Source: JAZNOQ01 sp045589215
Lineage (GTDB): Bacteria; Bacillota; Clostridia; Oscillospirales; CAG-272
DNA: 23,709 bases
Assembly: GCA_045589215.1 (NCBI GenBank)
Contig: JAZNOQ010000058.1
Location: forward strand, 1 to 23,709
Reading direction: 5' to 3'
Shown here: positions 1-7,709 of the stretch, one piece after another
Position numbering within the stretch: position 1 is the stretch's first letter
Layout of the letters: each line of letters starts with the position of its first letter
Made by a program: the position numbers and the translations under genes
Notes under the pieces: model-generated
Seen by the model: the letters and a program-made list of their open reading frames with translations, nothing else
What the model was told of the DNA's origin: nothing
Databases searched by the model: none

Positions 1-1844
1 CAGAACGACATGGCTACGATCCGACTTGGAAAACGATGAAGCATCGCGGTCCCGATCAAAGCGGTGCGTGCTTTTTTTCGGGTGGAGCGTTTCAGCAGAA
101 CCGTCTCGCCGTGATGGACGTCGAAAACGGCAAACAGCCGATGACTGCCGTATGGGAAGGGAAGCGATACACGATCGTATATAACGGTGAGATCTATAAC
201 ACCGAGGAGCTTCGTGCGGGACTTACGGTAGCGGGCGCGGAGTTCAGGACACGCTGTGACACCGAGATCGTGCTTTGGAGCTATATTCTGTACGGCGACG
301 AAAGTCCGTCGATGCTGAACGGCATTTTTGCCTATGCGATCCTTGAAGAAATGCTTGCGGATCCGCATCAGCGGCACAAGCCATCACAAAAGGGTGAAGA
401 AGCCGTACGTAGCTCGCGTGTTTTCCTCGCGCGTGACCGCTTCGGGATCAAGCCGCTTTATTATACCGAGGCGGGCGGTGTTTTCCGCTTTGCATCCGAG
501 GTGAAGGCGCTTCTTGCGTCTCCCGAGGTGGAGCCCGTGGTCGACCTGCTCGGGCTGTGGCAGCTTTTTTATCTTTCTCCCGTCACGCTTCCCGGAAAGA
601 CTGTTTTTCGGGATATTTTCGCGCTTCTTCCGGGGGAGGCGGCGTATTACGACGAAAACGGTCTCCACCGCTTCCAATATTTTACGCTTCGTGCGAAGAA
701 GTTTGAGGGAACGCGCGAGGACGCGATCGGTATGACGGGCGCGCTCGTCAGGGACGCGGTACGGCGACAGCTCGTGTCGGACGTTCCGCTTTGTGTTTTT
801 CTGTCGGGCGGTCTTGACTCCTCGGTCGTCGCGGCGGTGGCATCCGAGCATGAAAGAGAAAACGGACGGATCCTATCGACGTATTCCTTTGAATACGAGG
901 GGAACCGCGAAAATTTCCGCTCCTCGCTGTTTCAGCCGCAGGGGGATGACGAATACGCGGTGCGGCTCGCGCTTCAGCTCGGTACCGACCATATGGTTCT
1001 GACAGCACCGACCGAGCGAGTCGGCGCACTTTTATACGATGCGGTTCGGGCGCGCGACCTGCCGGGGCAGGCCGACATCGACTCCTCGCTTCTGTATTTT
1101 TGCAGTCGGGTAAAGGAGCTGCACACAGTCGCCCTGTCGGGAGAATGCTCGGATGAGATCTTCGGAGGATATCCGTGGTTCTACCGTCCCGAAATGCTGG
1201 AACGGGATTTCTTCCCGTGGCTGCACGAGCCCACGGCGCGGATCTCACTCCTTCGTCCCGAGCTTTCGCGCGCGGAGGAGGGATACCGTGTTCTGTCGGA
1301 TTATTACAAGGCGAGCGTTTCCGCGGCTCCCGTGCTTGAGGATGAGAGCGACGAGATGCGCCGCTCGCGCGTTGCAACGTGGCTTTCGGTCAATTATTTC
1401 ATGGCGAACCTGCTCGAACGGAAGGACCGTATGAGCATGTATTCGGGACTTGAGGTACGCGTTCCGTTCGGTGACCACCGCATCCTTGAATTCGTTTACA
1501 ACGTTCCGTGGGCGTACAAAATGGAGAACGGACACGAAAAATCGCTCCTTCGGGAAGCGATGCGGAGCTATTTGCCCGAGGAGATCCTATGGCGCAAAAA
1601 GAGCCCTTATCCGAAAACGCACAATCCCGCCTATGAATCTCTCGTGAGAGACCTGCTCCGCAGCCGCCTTTCGCATAAAGACAGCGCGCTCGGGGAGATG
1701 ATCGATGCGTCCCGTTTGTCGGCACTTCTTGACGGCGGTGACGTCACCTGGTTCGGGCAGCTGATGTCACGTCCGCAGCTTTATGCGTGGCTGTATCAAT
1801 TCGATGTGTTCTGTGAGATGTACGGAGTTCGGTTTGAGCTTTGA
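1..1844 (+). CDS. asnB: Asparagine synthase, glutamine-hydrolysing (5' partial)
   Basis: Class II asparagine synthetase: the N-terminal glutaminase domain releases ammonia from glutamine, and the C-terminal domain activates aspartate with ATP and forms asparagine in the cytoplasm. The frame is open from the window edge (reading from base 3). The first ATG, at 36, lies inside the conserved KHRGPD segment, so the true start with the catalytic MCG cysteine lies upstream of the window. Visible glutaminase-domain motifs are YNGEIYN, DTEIVLWSY and ARDRFGIKPLYY. The synthetase PP-loop is SGGLDSS, around base 804. The C-terminal region has the family-typical ERKDRMSM and EVRVPFGDH segments. The visible 613 or so codons fit a family of roughly 600-640 residues, so only a short N-terminus is missing. 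It converges on thiN. The family assignment is secure; which paralogue (asnB or asnO type) is not. Confidence 0.93.
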   Translation, partial: ERHGYDPTWKTMKHRGPDQSGACFFSGGAFQQNRLAVMDVENGKQPMTAVWEGKRYTIVYNGEIYNTEELRAGLTVAGAEFRTRCDTEIVLWSYILYGDESPSMLNGIFAYAILEEMLADPHQRHKPSQKGEEAVRSSRVFLARDRFGIKPLYYTEAGGVFRFASEVKALLASPEVEPVVDLLGLWQLFYLSPVTLPGKTVFRDIFALLPGEAAYYDENGLHRFQYFTLRAKKFEGTREDAIGMTGALVRDAVRRQLVSDVPLCVFLSGGLDSSVVAAVASEHERENGRILSTYSFEYEGNRENFRSSLFQPQGDDEYAVRLALQLGTDHMVLTAPTERVGALLYDAVRARDLPGQADIDSSLLYFCSRVKELHTVALSGECSDEIFGGYPWFYRPEMLERDFFPWLHEPTARISLLRPELSRAEEGYRVLSDYYKASVSAAPVLEDESDEMRRSRVATWLSVNYFMANLLERKDRMSMYSGLEVRVPFGDHRILEFVYNVPWAYKMENGHEKSLLREAMRSYLPEEILWRKKSPYPKTHNPAYESLVRDLLRSRLSHKDSALGEMIDASRLSALLDGGDVTWFGQLMSRPQLYAWLYQFDVFCEMYGVRFEL

Positions 1845-1852
1845 CGGAAAAC

Positions 1853-1875
1853 GACTGAAAATCTTTTTGTCAGTC
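1853..1875. terminator. Weak convergent hairpin between asnB and thiN
   Basis: GACTGA (1853-1858) and TCAGTC (1870-1875) form a perfect 6-bp inverted repeat around an A/T-rich loop. It lies just after the asnB stop and overlaps the thiN stop codon. Short T-rich stretches occur on both strands but there is no clean T-run, so its role as a shared terminator is only a guess. Confidence 0.3.
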
Positions 1876-2505
1876 TCTGCTCTCGATGATGTAAATGCCG
1901 CCCTTTTTGACCGAAACAAGCGCGCAGTTTCCCGTAAGCTCGTTGGAAACGGCATATTGGAAGCCGCGTTCGAGCCGTGCGTTTTTGAGGGGGTATTTGC
2001 AGCCCTCGATCGAAACGCCCTTTACGGTTTCGTCAACGGCGATCAGGGAAAGATAGCGATACTCGGAGCGCGCGATGAGATATGAGGTCGAGCGAATGAA
2101 GCGCACGCGGTTTTGTCCGTCGGTCATAACGGCGTGAACGTGGTTTTTGTCGAGAGATTCAAGGATAGAAAGGTTTGAGAGCGTATGATCGAGCCGTCCG
2201 CCGAGACCGCCGATGAGAAGGATCTCGTCCGCCCCCTTTTCAAGTGCGAGTGTAACTGCAAGCTGGGTGTCGGTGGCATCCTTCTCTGCGGGCACGCGGA
2301 TGATCTCGGTGGAACGCGGAACGGTCGCTTCGGGCTCGCCGCCTTCAAAGGAGTCAAAGTCACCGATGAGGTAGGAGACCGAAACGCCGAGCAGCTCTGC
2401 ATTTTTGTATCCGCCGTCTGCGGCGACTGCAAGGTCGTCTCCCGAGGGGCGCTCGTGGATGAATTCGGGGCAGATCCTGCCGCCTGTAAAAATAAATGCG
2501 CGCAT
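1870..2505 (-). CDS. thiN: Thiamine diphosphokinase
   Basis: Transfers diphosphate from ATP to thiamine to make thiamine diphosphate, in the cytoplasm. The 211-residue protein has the typical ThiN layout. The N-terminal domain contains ADGGYKNAELLG (an acidic ADGG substrate motif) and LIGDFDSFE, both characteristic of the family. LIGGLGGRLDHTLSN, the nucleotide-contacting GxRxDH motif, follows, and then a C-terminal beta-sandwich. The start at 2505 has AAAGGA about 9 bases upstream; an ATG five bases further up is in another frame. It lies 33 bases after rsgA as the last gene of the leftward block. In Bacillus the order is rsgA-rpe-thiN, and rpe is missing here. Confidence 0.92.
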   Translation of the reverse strand: MRAFIFTGGRICPEFIHERPSGDDLAVAADGGYKNAELLGVSVSYLIGDFDSFEGGEPEATVPRSTEIIRVPAEKDATDTQLAVTLALEKGADEILLIGGLGGRLDHTLSNLSILESLDKNHVHAVMTDGQNRVRFIRSTSYLIARSEYRYLSLIAVDETVKGVSIEGCKYPLKNARLERGFQYAVSNELTGNCALVSVKKGGIYIIESRD

Positions 2506-2538
2506 GGCATAAATTCCTTTCGTAAAGAGGGACGGGGA

Positions 2539-3543
2539 TCAACGTCCGCGCCGTTGCCGTTCCTCTGCGGGCTTGTCCCATTTGTGCTTCTTCTTCAGAA
2601 TTTCGTAAAGCGCGACGTAGCTTTCGTGACGCGTTTTAGCGATCTCTCCGTTTTTGAGTGCCTCGACGATCGAGCAGCCTTCCTCGCAGAGATGAGTGCA
2701 TCGTGTGTATCGGCAGGTGCCGAGGTGATCGCGGAATTCGGGGAAATTATAGGGAAGGTCCTCGAGGTCAAAAAAGTCGAAGTGGACGAAATCGAGCATA
2801 GAAAAGCCGGGGGTATCTGCGAGATAGGTATGGTCACCGAGCTCACGGATCGGCAACAGCGAGACCTTTCTTGTGGTGTGCCTGCCGCGGCGCGTTTTTT
2901 CGGAGATCTCGGACGTGGAGAGGGCGAAGTGCGGGAAAAGGGTATTGATCAAGGTTGACTTTCCGATCCCCGACGCGCCCGCAAAGGCGACGGTCTTCCT
3001 GGGGAGCGTTTCACGGAGAAATGCTCGGAATTCGTCGAGCCCCTCTCCGGTGCTTGCGCTCAATGCGAAAATAGGATAAGGCGTTTTCCGGTAGGTATCG
3101 GTCAGTCGCTCGACCGTTTCGGGGGAAAGCTCGGACTTTGTGATGACCACCACGGGCGGAATCCCATTCTGCTCTGCGATCAGAAGAAGCTTATCGATCA
3201 CGTCGGGCATTGGCGCGGGATTCGACGACGCGAACACGGCGAAGAGAAGGTCGAGGTTCGCCATCGGCGGTCGGATCAAGGCGTTCTTTCGTTCGCGTAT
3301 GTCCGAAATGACTGCCGAATATGTACGGATGTCCGTGTTGTCTGCGGTGTCCTCGTCGGGATATGACAGGAGGATCTCGACGTCGTCTCCGGGGAGCGGT
3401 GTTACGCTCACGTGACGAAAGATCCCCTTTGCGGGACAAAGAAGGGTGAGTCGGTGATATTCGGTTCCGGGGGCATCCACCTCGACGGTGTATTTTCCGC
3501 CGACGCCCTCCAAAATCTTGCCGCAAAGGGTTAATTCTTTCAT
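2539..3543 (-). CDS. rsgA: Ribosome small-subunit-dependent GTPase RsgA
   Basis: Late-stage 30S assembly GTPase (also called CpgA or YloQ). The 334 residues comprise an N-terminal OB-fold (about 1-75), a circularly permuted GTPase domain and a C-terminal zinc knuckle. Motifs run in the permuted order: G4-like TKSE at about 135-138, the P-loop GASGIGKST at about 189-197, and G3 DTPG at about 243-246. The zinc ligands fit C277-x4-C282-x-H284-x5-C290. The open frame runs 74 codons further upstream, but that stretch overlaps the preceding gene. ATG at 3543 is preceded by GAGGAAA and begins an RsgA-like N-terminus, so it is chosen. Only 10 bases separate it from the PASTA gene stop, so they are almost certainly cotranscribed, matching the prkC-rsgA neighbourhood of other Firmicutes. 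Confidence 0.94.
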   Translation of the reverse strand: MKELTLCGKILEGVGGKYTVEVDAPGTEYHRLTLLCPAKGIFRHVSVTPLPGDDVEILLSYPDEDTADNTDIRTYSAVISDIRERKNALIRPPMANLDLLFAVFASSNPAPMPDVIDKLLLIAEQNGIPPVVVITKSELSPETVERLTDTYRKTPYPIFALSASTGEGLDEFRAFLRETLPRKTVAFAGASGIGKSTLINTLFPHFALSTSEISEKTRRGRHTTRKVSLLPIRELGDHTYLADTPGFSMLDFVHFDFFDLEDLPYNFPEFRDHLGTCRYTRCTHLCEEGCSIVEALKNGEIAKTRHESYVALYEILKKKHKWDKPAEERQRRGR

Positions 3544-3553
3544 ATTTTCCTCA

Positions 3554-4561
3554 CTATTGTTGAGTTTCTGTTGGTTCCTGATTAGTTCCGGGAAATTGTT
3601 CCTTAAAAAAACGGTCGAGAATGCGTTCGAGAGCTTCGCCGCTCGACTCGGTACGGTCTTCTTTCGGAACACGCTTTTTATCGTTTTGAGGTTGCTCGCG
3701 CATCTCTTGGCGTGGCTCCCGCGTGCTTTCTTCGTTGGGAGGAGAGGGCTCTGACGGGATGTCATCCTCCGTGGACGGAGGACAGGGCTCGGTCTCCTCG
3801 TTTGGACTTTTTGCGATCGTCAGGGCGATCTCGGTTCCCTTAGCTGCACGCGTGCCCTGTAGCGGAAACTGCGTGAGCACCTGCTCTGCGTCATTCCCCG
3901 ATGCCTCGCGGTAAGTGACCATGCCGATCCGAAGTCCGAGCGCCTCCGCGAGGCTTTTTGCCTCTGTGAGAGACAGCCCCGACAGCGGGGGTACCTGTAT
4001 TTTGCGGTCCTTTTCTCCCTTGCTGACCGTCAGCATGACCGTTTCTCCTTTCGGGAGGACGGATCCTGCGGCGCGGCTTTGCGCGATGACCTCGCCCGCG
4101 GGCGCGCTGTCATATCGTTCGACACGCTCGTAGGAAAATCCGCGTGAAAGCAGCTCGCATACCGCCGATCCTGCGGACGAACCGATGAGGGACGGCACGG
4201 TCGCGGTCTCGCGGCCCTTGCTGACGTAAAGTGTCAGTGTTGCGTATCGCATGCCGGGGGCGCTTTTGCGTTTGCTTCCCGCTGCAGGGGATTGCCGCAG
4301 AACGGTTCCGATCGGCGCTTCGTCATATTGGTCGATACGGACGATCTGAAAGCCCTCCGTTTCTTTCGGCATCTCTTTCTTTAGGATGACACCTTGGAGA
4401 TCGGGGACTGTCAAGGTCTCACTGCCTTTGATGACATTTCCGAAGAAAAGCCGAAACAACAGGGCGGCAGAAAGGATCAGCGCCGCGGTGGCGGTACAAG
4501 CAAGAAAAATCAGTATAGCCTTGAAACGGGAATGCCTTTCGGGGGATACGCTTTGCTTCAT
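3554..4561 (-). CDS. Membrane-anchored PASTA-domain protein lacking a kinase domain
   Basis: A 335-residue single-pass membrane protein. Residues 1-14 are cytoplasmic and basic, and about 15-37 form one hydrophobic segment. Three PASTA domains follow (about 47-117, 118-182 and 187-252), each opening with a VP-[DSP]-L type motif and ending in a beta-strand before SKG/AKS. After them comes a Pro/Glu/Ser-rich acidic linker (about 253-308), then a short helix-like end containing ALERILDRFF. PASTA domains bind muropeptides or peptidoglycan in PrkC/Stk kinases and some penicillin-binding proteins. The gene sits exactly where prkC normally lies, between rlmN and rsgA, yet no kinase motif (Gly-rich loop, HRD, DFG) is present and no PrpC phosphatase gene is nearby. 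A TTG start at 4609 is possible, but ATG at 4561 has AAAGGAG upstream. By inference it is a wall sensor or scaffold that cannot phosphorylate by itself. Confidence 0.85.
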   Translation of the reverse strand: MKQSVSPERHSRFKAILIFLACTATAALILSAALLFRLFFGNVIKGSETLTVPDLQGVILKKEMPKETEGFQIVRIDQYDEAPIGTVLRQSPAAGSKRKSAPGMRYATLTLYVSKGRETATVPSLIGSSAGSAVCELLSRGFSYERVERYDSAPAGEVIAQSRAAGSVLPKGETVMLTVSKGEKDRKIQVPPLSGLSLTEAKSLAEALGLRIGMVTYREASGNDAEQVLTQFPLQGTRAAKGTEIALTIAKSPNEETEPCPPSTEDDIPSEPSPPNEESTREPRQEMREQPQNDKKRVPKEDRTESSGEALERILDRFFKEQFPGTNQEPTETQQ

Positions 4562-4570
4562 GGCGGCTCC

Positions 4571-4641
4571 TTTCGAATTTTTGTTCTTCGAAAGGTAGTA
4601 TTCCCGCAAGCCGAGAGAACTCCGAAGGGAATTTTCGGCTT
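4571..4641 (-). promoter_or_regulatory. Structured spacer between rlmN and the PASTA gene
   Basis: In the RNA sense of this strand, AAGCCGA (rc of 4635-4641) can pair with TCGGCTT (rc of 4608-4614). ATTCCC (rc of 4627-4632) can pair with GGGAAT (rc of 4600-4605). The two stems interleave, as in an H-type pseudoknot or two exclusive folds. A second perfect hairpin, TTTCGAA/TTCGAAA (4587-4593 with 4571-4577), ends directly at the AGGAG ribosome binding site of the PASTA gene. The pairings are seen in the sequence; any regulatory role is inferred. Confidence 0.35.
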
Positions 4642-5728
4642 ATACGGACGTTTCGGATTCTTTTAAGCTTTCGCGGCGGAGCTGGCCACAGGAGGCGTTG
4701 ATGTCGGCACCGAGCTTGCGGCGGACGGTCGCGCGGATCCCGTTTTCTTCAAGTACTGCGGCAAATCGTGCGATCGCCCTTTTGCCCGAACGTACGAATT
4801 CAGTCTCCTCGACCTCGTTGACGGGGATGAGATTTACGTGGATCGGCATCGTCTCCTCGCGCGTGCGAAGGGCGCGGTTCAATTTTTTTGCAAGCCGTCG
4901 CGCATTCTCCTCCGAATCGTTTTTGCCGGCGATCAGCGTGTATTCGAATGAGATACGACGGTTTGTTTTCTTGTAATAGTCACGGCAGGTCTGAAGAAGT
5001 GTGTCGACACCGTATTTTTTGTTGATCGGCATGATCTCCGAGCGCGTCTCATCGTCGGACGCGTGAAGGGAGATCGACAGCGTGATCGGTAGATTTTCCT
5101 CGGCGAGCGCACGGATCTTATCGCAAATGCCGCAGGTCGAAAGCGAAATGTGACGGTAGCCGATGTTCAGTCCCTCCTCGCGGTTGACGAGATGAAGGAA
5201 TTTTAGGACATTGTCGTAGTTATCGAGCGGCTCGCCAATGCCCATCATGACGATGTTCGAAATGCGCTCTGACAGATCCTTTTCGGCGGCGATGACCTGC
5301 CCGATCAGCTCGTCGGGGGTGAGATCGCGCACGCGGCCTCCGATCGTTGAGGCGCAGAAGCGACAGCCCATGCGGCAGCCGACCTGCGAGGAAATGCAGA
5401 TCGTGTTCCCGTGCTCGTAGCGCATCACAACGCTCTCGACGCAGTTGCCATCGCGGAGACGGAAGAGGTATTTCACGGTTCCGTCAAGCCTTGAAACGAG
5501 CTTACGCTCGGGTACGGGCAGGTACCAATAGGAAATGGCGGCGAGCTTTTCACACGTCTTTTTACCGACGCTTGAGATCTCCTCGGGCGATTTTCCGCGT
5601 GAAAGTCCCTGAAAGAGCTGGCGCGCGCGGTATTTCGGCTCTCCGAGCGACAGAAGCAGAGCTTCAAGCTCCTCGGGGAAGAGGGAGAGGAGATTTTTTG
5701 TATTCTGTTCTGCGGTCATTTCGTTCAT
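4640..5728 (-). CDS. rlmN: 23S rRNA (adenine2503-C2)-methyltransferase, radical SAM
   Basis: Methylates C2 of A2503 in 23S rRNA, and of A37 in some tRNAs, through a radical SAM mechanism with a methyl-cysteine intermediate. Counting from ATG 5728 (362 residues), the cluster motif CRMGCRFC gives C118, C122 and C125 for the 4Fe-4S cluster. GEPLDNYDNV is the SAM-binding GEP motif. C347 within INASCGQL is the second catalytic cysteine. ATG 5728 follows AAAGGAACCTT. An in-frame ATG at 5746 (six residues longer) has a weaker AAAGG and is the alternative start. It lies about 30 bases after rsmB in the conserved rsmB-rlmN order, and the downstream gene is the PASTA protein instead of prpC-prkC. Confidence 0.95.
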   Translation of the reverse strand: MNEMTAEQNTKNLLSLFPEELEALLLSLGEPKYRARQLFQGLSRGKSPEEISSVGKKTCEKLAAISYWYLPVPERKLVSRLDGTVKYLFRLRDGNCVESVVMRYEHGNTICISSQVGCRMGCRFCASTIGGRVRDLTPDELIGQVIAAEKDLSERISNIVMMGIGEPLDNYDNVLKFLHLVNREEGLNIGYRHISLSTCGICDKIRALAEENLPITLSISLHASDDETRSEIMPINKKYGVDTLLQTCRDYYKKTNRRISFEYTLIAGKNDSEENARRLAKKLNRALRTREETMPIHVNLIPVNEVEETEFVRSGKRAIARFAAVLEENGIRATVRRKLGADINASCGQLRRESLKESETSV

Positions 5729-5760
5729 AAGGTTCCTTTCGGGCATGTGACCTTTGTTCT

Positions 5761-7089
5761 TTATTTTGCACGGCGCATTTTAGCAACGAAAAAGCCGTCC
5801 GTGCCGTGTGTGTCGGGTGCGAGCGTGATCGTTCCGTTTTCGCTCTTCAGATCTCCGACCGAGAATTCCTCGGGGGAAAACTCGGGGTGTGACGCGAGAA
5901 AGCGATCAACGTTTTTGCGGTTTTCCGATGAAAATACCGTGCAGGTCGAATAGACAAGCACACCGCCGCGCTTTACGTAGCGTGAGCAGTTGTCGAGGAT
6001 CGCGTATTGGATGTCGGGCAGACGGTCGGCTTCCTCGGGGCTTTTGTAGCGAATATCGGGCTTCTTGCCCATCACGCCGTAGCCCGAGCAGGGCACGCCG
6101 CAAAGGACGCGGTCGGCACTTTCCAGAAGCGCGGGAACAAACTGCTTTCCGTCCTGCATTTTTGCTTCGAGGATCGTGATGCCGAGACGCTCGGCACCGC
6201 TTCTTACGAGGGATAGCTTATTTTCGTGGAGGTCAAACGAGCGCACGACCCCACAGTTATTCATGCGGAGCGCCGTCCCGAAGCTCTTTGATCCGGGGCA
6301 GGAGCAGGCGTCGATGACCACTTCGCCGGGGAGCGCACCGAGTGCCTCGACGCAGATCTGGCTTGCCTCGTCCTGCACGTAAAAAGCTCCGCCTAAAAAT
6401 CCGGGGAGTGATTCGACGGGGGCGGGGAGCGCGAATGTGATCCCGTTCGGCGCATACGCGGACGGCTTTGCCTCAAGACACGAAAGCTCTGGCAGCGCGA
6501 GGTATTCCTCCCTCGTGTACCGCATCGGATTTACGGCGACTGTGAGCGCGGAGGTGCTGAAAAAAGCATTCAGCATACGCTCGGCGCGATCAAGCCCGAA
6601 TTCGTCGAGAAACCGCACGGCAAGCCCCTCGGGTACCGAATACATGACCGAAAGATAGCGGACGGGATCGGACACCTTGTCGGGAAAAAGAATTTCTCCC
6701 CCGCGGCGCAGATATTCCCTGAGACACGCGTTCACAAATCCCCTTGTGCGGCGGCTTGCGAGCGAAACGCTTTCGTTTACCGCGGCGTGCGGAGGGATGC
6801 GATCGAGAAACCGAAGCTGATACAGCCCGAGTCTCAGGATCATTTGTGTTCTTTCGTCGATTTCGGAGAGTGGGCGGCTTGCGACGAGCGAAATGATGAA
6901 GTCAAGCGTCAGCTTTCGTTCGATCACGCCGTAAACGAGTACGGTAAAAAGCCGTCGGTCGGCGTCGGTAAGCGGATGCTGCTTGAGTGCCGAGTCGAGC
7001 GACAGATTTGCATAGCTTTTCGTTTGTTCGATGCGAAGGAGGGTTGAGAGCGCAAGCGCGCGCGGCCCTTCGGGATGTGTGTGTTGCAT
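5761..7089 (-). CDS. rsmB: 16S rRNA (cytosine967-C5)-methyltransferase
   Basis: Makes m5C967 in 16S rRNA. The 442 residues have an N-terminal NusB-like helical RNA-binding domain (about 1-140, containing YGVIERKLTLDFI) and a C-terminal Rossmann methyltransferase. The SAM motif is CSCPGSKSFG in place of the textbook CAAPGGKT, a change I take as lineage variation. Motif IV, VPCSGYGVMGKKPDIRYK, and motif VI, VYSTCTVFSSEN, both retain their catalytic cysteines. The open frame extends about 80 codons upstream but overlaps the previous gene and is low-complexity Arg-rich, so ATG 7089 is used. No strong Shine-Dalgarno lies at ideal distance (AGAGGGG is about 13 bases away). A large hairpin separates it from the upstream gene. 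Confidence 0.92.
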   Translation of the reverse strand: MQHTHPEGPRALALSTLLRIEQTKSYANLSLDSALKQHPLTDADRRLFTVLVYGVIERKLTLDFIISLVASRPLSEIDERTQMILRLGLYQLRFLDRIPPHAAVNESVSLASRRTRGFVNACLREYLRRGGEILFPDKVSDPVRYLSVMYSVPEGLAVRFLDEFGLDRAERMLNAFFSTSALTVAVNPMRYTREEYLALPELSCLEAKPSAYAPNGITFALPAPVESLPGFLGGAFYVQDEASQICVEALGALPGEVVIDACSCPGSKSFGTALRMNNCGVVRSFDLHENKLSLVRSGAERLGITILEAKMQDGKQFVPALLESADRVLCGVPCSGYGVMGKKPDIRYKSPEEADRLPDIQYAILDNCSRYVKRGGVLVYSTCTVFSSENRKNVDRFLASHPEFSPEEFSVGDLKSENGTITLAPDTHGTDGFFVAKMRRAK

Positions 7090-7122
7090 AAGACGTTCGG
7101 CCCCTCTTACCTTGAAAACGTT

Positions 7123-7200
7123 GAAAAAGGAAGGGCGTATCCGCACGGCACGGCGCGACAGCGGGGCTGATTTGCCGTTGGTTCTGTGCGAGATACGCCC
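7123..7200 (-). terminator. Long hairpin upstream of rsmB, terminator or attenuator
   Basis: Nested inverted repeats are seen: GGGCGTATC (7133-7141) with GATACGCCC (7192-7200), GCAC (7143-7146) with GTGC (7186-7189), and ACGGC (7150-7154) with GCCGT (7174-7178). On the minus strand the structure is followed by TTCCTTTTTC, as in an intrinsic terminator. No promoter is recognisable in the about 33 bases between it and rsmB. It therefore probably permits partial read-through or acts as an attenuator for the rsmB-thiN genes. Confidence 0.6.
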
Positions 7201-7214
7201 GATCCCTTTTGAAT

Positions 7215-7598
7215 TTATTCTTCGCCCTCGGGAAGCTCGGTTGCGATCGGCTCGTGGCAAGCGGGGCAGGTCAGCTCTTCGGGCCCGACCGAAGCGTCGA
7301 ACTCGATGATCTCGCCGCAGTGAGGGCACTCGATCTCGTAAAATTCGTCATCGAAATCCTCGTCATCAAGCTCGTCCTCATCGAGAAGAAGCTCCTCGAC
7401 GTCCCCGAGATCCTCGTCAAGCTCCTCGCAGTAGTCGCTGACGTACTCGACGTCCTCGTCGATGCGGACGATCTCGTCTGCCATTTCGGAGCAAAGATCG
7501 ACCAAAGCGACGAGAAGCTTGCCCTCGGCGCTGTTCTTGTCGAAGGTCAGGCCTTCGCAAAGTCCCTTCAGATATGCTGCTTTTTCATTCAGTGTCAT
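7215..7598 (-). CDS. Small acidic zinc-ribbon protein (CD1247 N-terminal-domain type)
   Basis: A 127-residue soluble protein. The N-terminal helical part (about 1-60) opens with LNEKAAYLKGLCEGL, which resembles the Clostridial family named after the CD1247 N-terminal domain. A very acidic linker (about 61-90) follows. A C-terminal zinc ribbon has C91-x2-C94 and C111-x2-C114 (CPHCGE and CPACHE). The function is unknown. ATG 7598 is chosen because AAAGGAACC lies upstream; an in-frame start at 7631 would add 11 residues and begin in the efp terminator. It lies between efp and rsmB on the same strand. The family name is recalled from the N-terminal pattern and is less certain than the zinc ribbon. 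Confidence 0.75.
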   Translation of the reverse strand: MTLNEKAAYLKGLCEGLTFDKNSAEGKLLVALVDLCSEMADEIVRIDEDVEYVSDYCEELDEDLGDVEELLLDEDELDDEDFDDEFYEIECPHCGEIIEFDASVGPEELTCPACHEPIATELPEGEE

Positions 7599-7631
7599 GT
7601 TTTTGGTTCCTTTCGCGTGATATGATTCCAT

Positions 7632-7686
7632 TTTAAAAAGAGAAAGGACGGCGGAAGCGCGGACGAATGTCCGTTTCCCGTCGTCC
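7632..7686 (-). terminator. Terminator after efp
   Basis: On the minus strand GGACGACGG (rc of 7678-7686) pairs with CCGCCGTCC (rc of 7646-7654) with one mismatch. A nested CGGAC-ATTC-GTCCG hairpin lies inside (7660-7673). T-rich TTTCTCTTTTT follows. It probably reduces transcription from efp into the zinc-ribbon gene and beyond. Confidence 0.6.
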
Positions 7687-7709
7687 CTCAGGCTTTCAGT
7701 CGGTTTTGC

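Noticed and set aside
3544..3765. N-terminal extension of rsgA to 3765
   Set aside because: It overlaps the end of the PASTA gene; ATG 3543 has a proper ribosome binding site and family-like start.
6250..6330. Broken SAM motif in RsmB (CSCPGSKS instead of CAAPGGKT)
   Set aside because: The key Asp, Pro and Gly and both catalytic cysteines are kept, so it is most simply lineage variation and not loss of function.
7090..7329. N-terminal extension of rsmB to 7329
   Set aside because: It is Arg-rich without family similarity, overlaps the zinc-ribbon gene and would run through the hairpin at 7123-7200.
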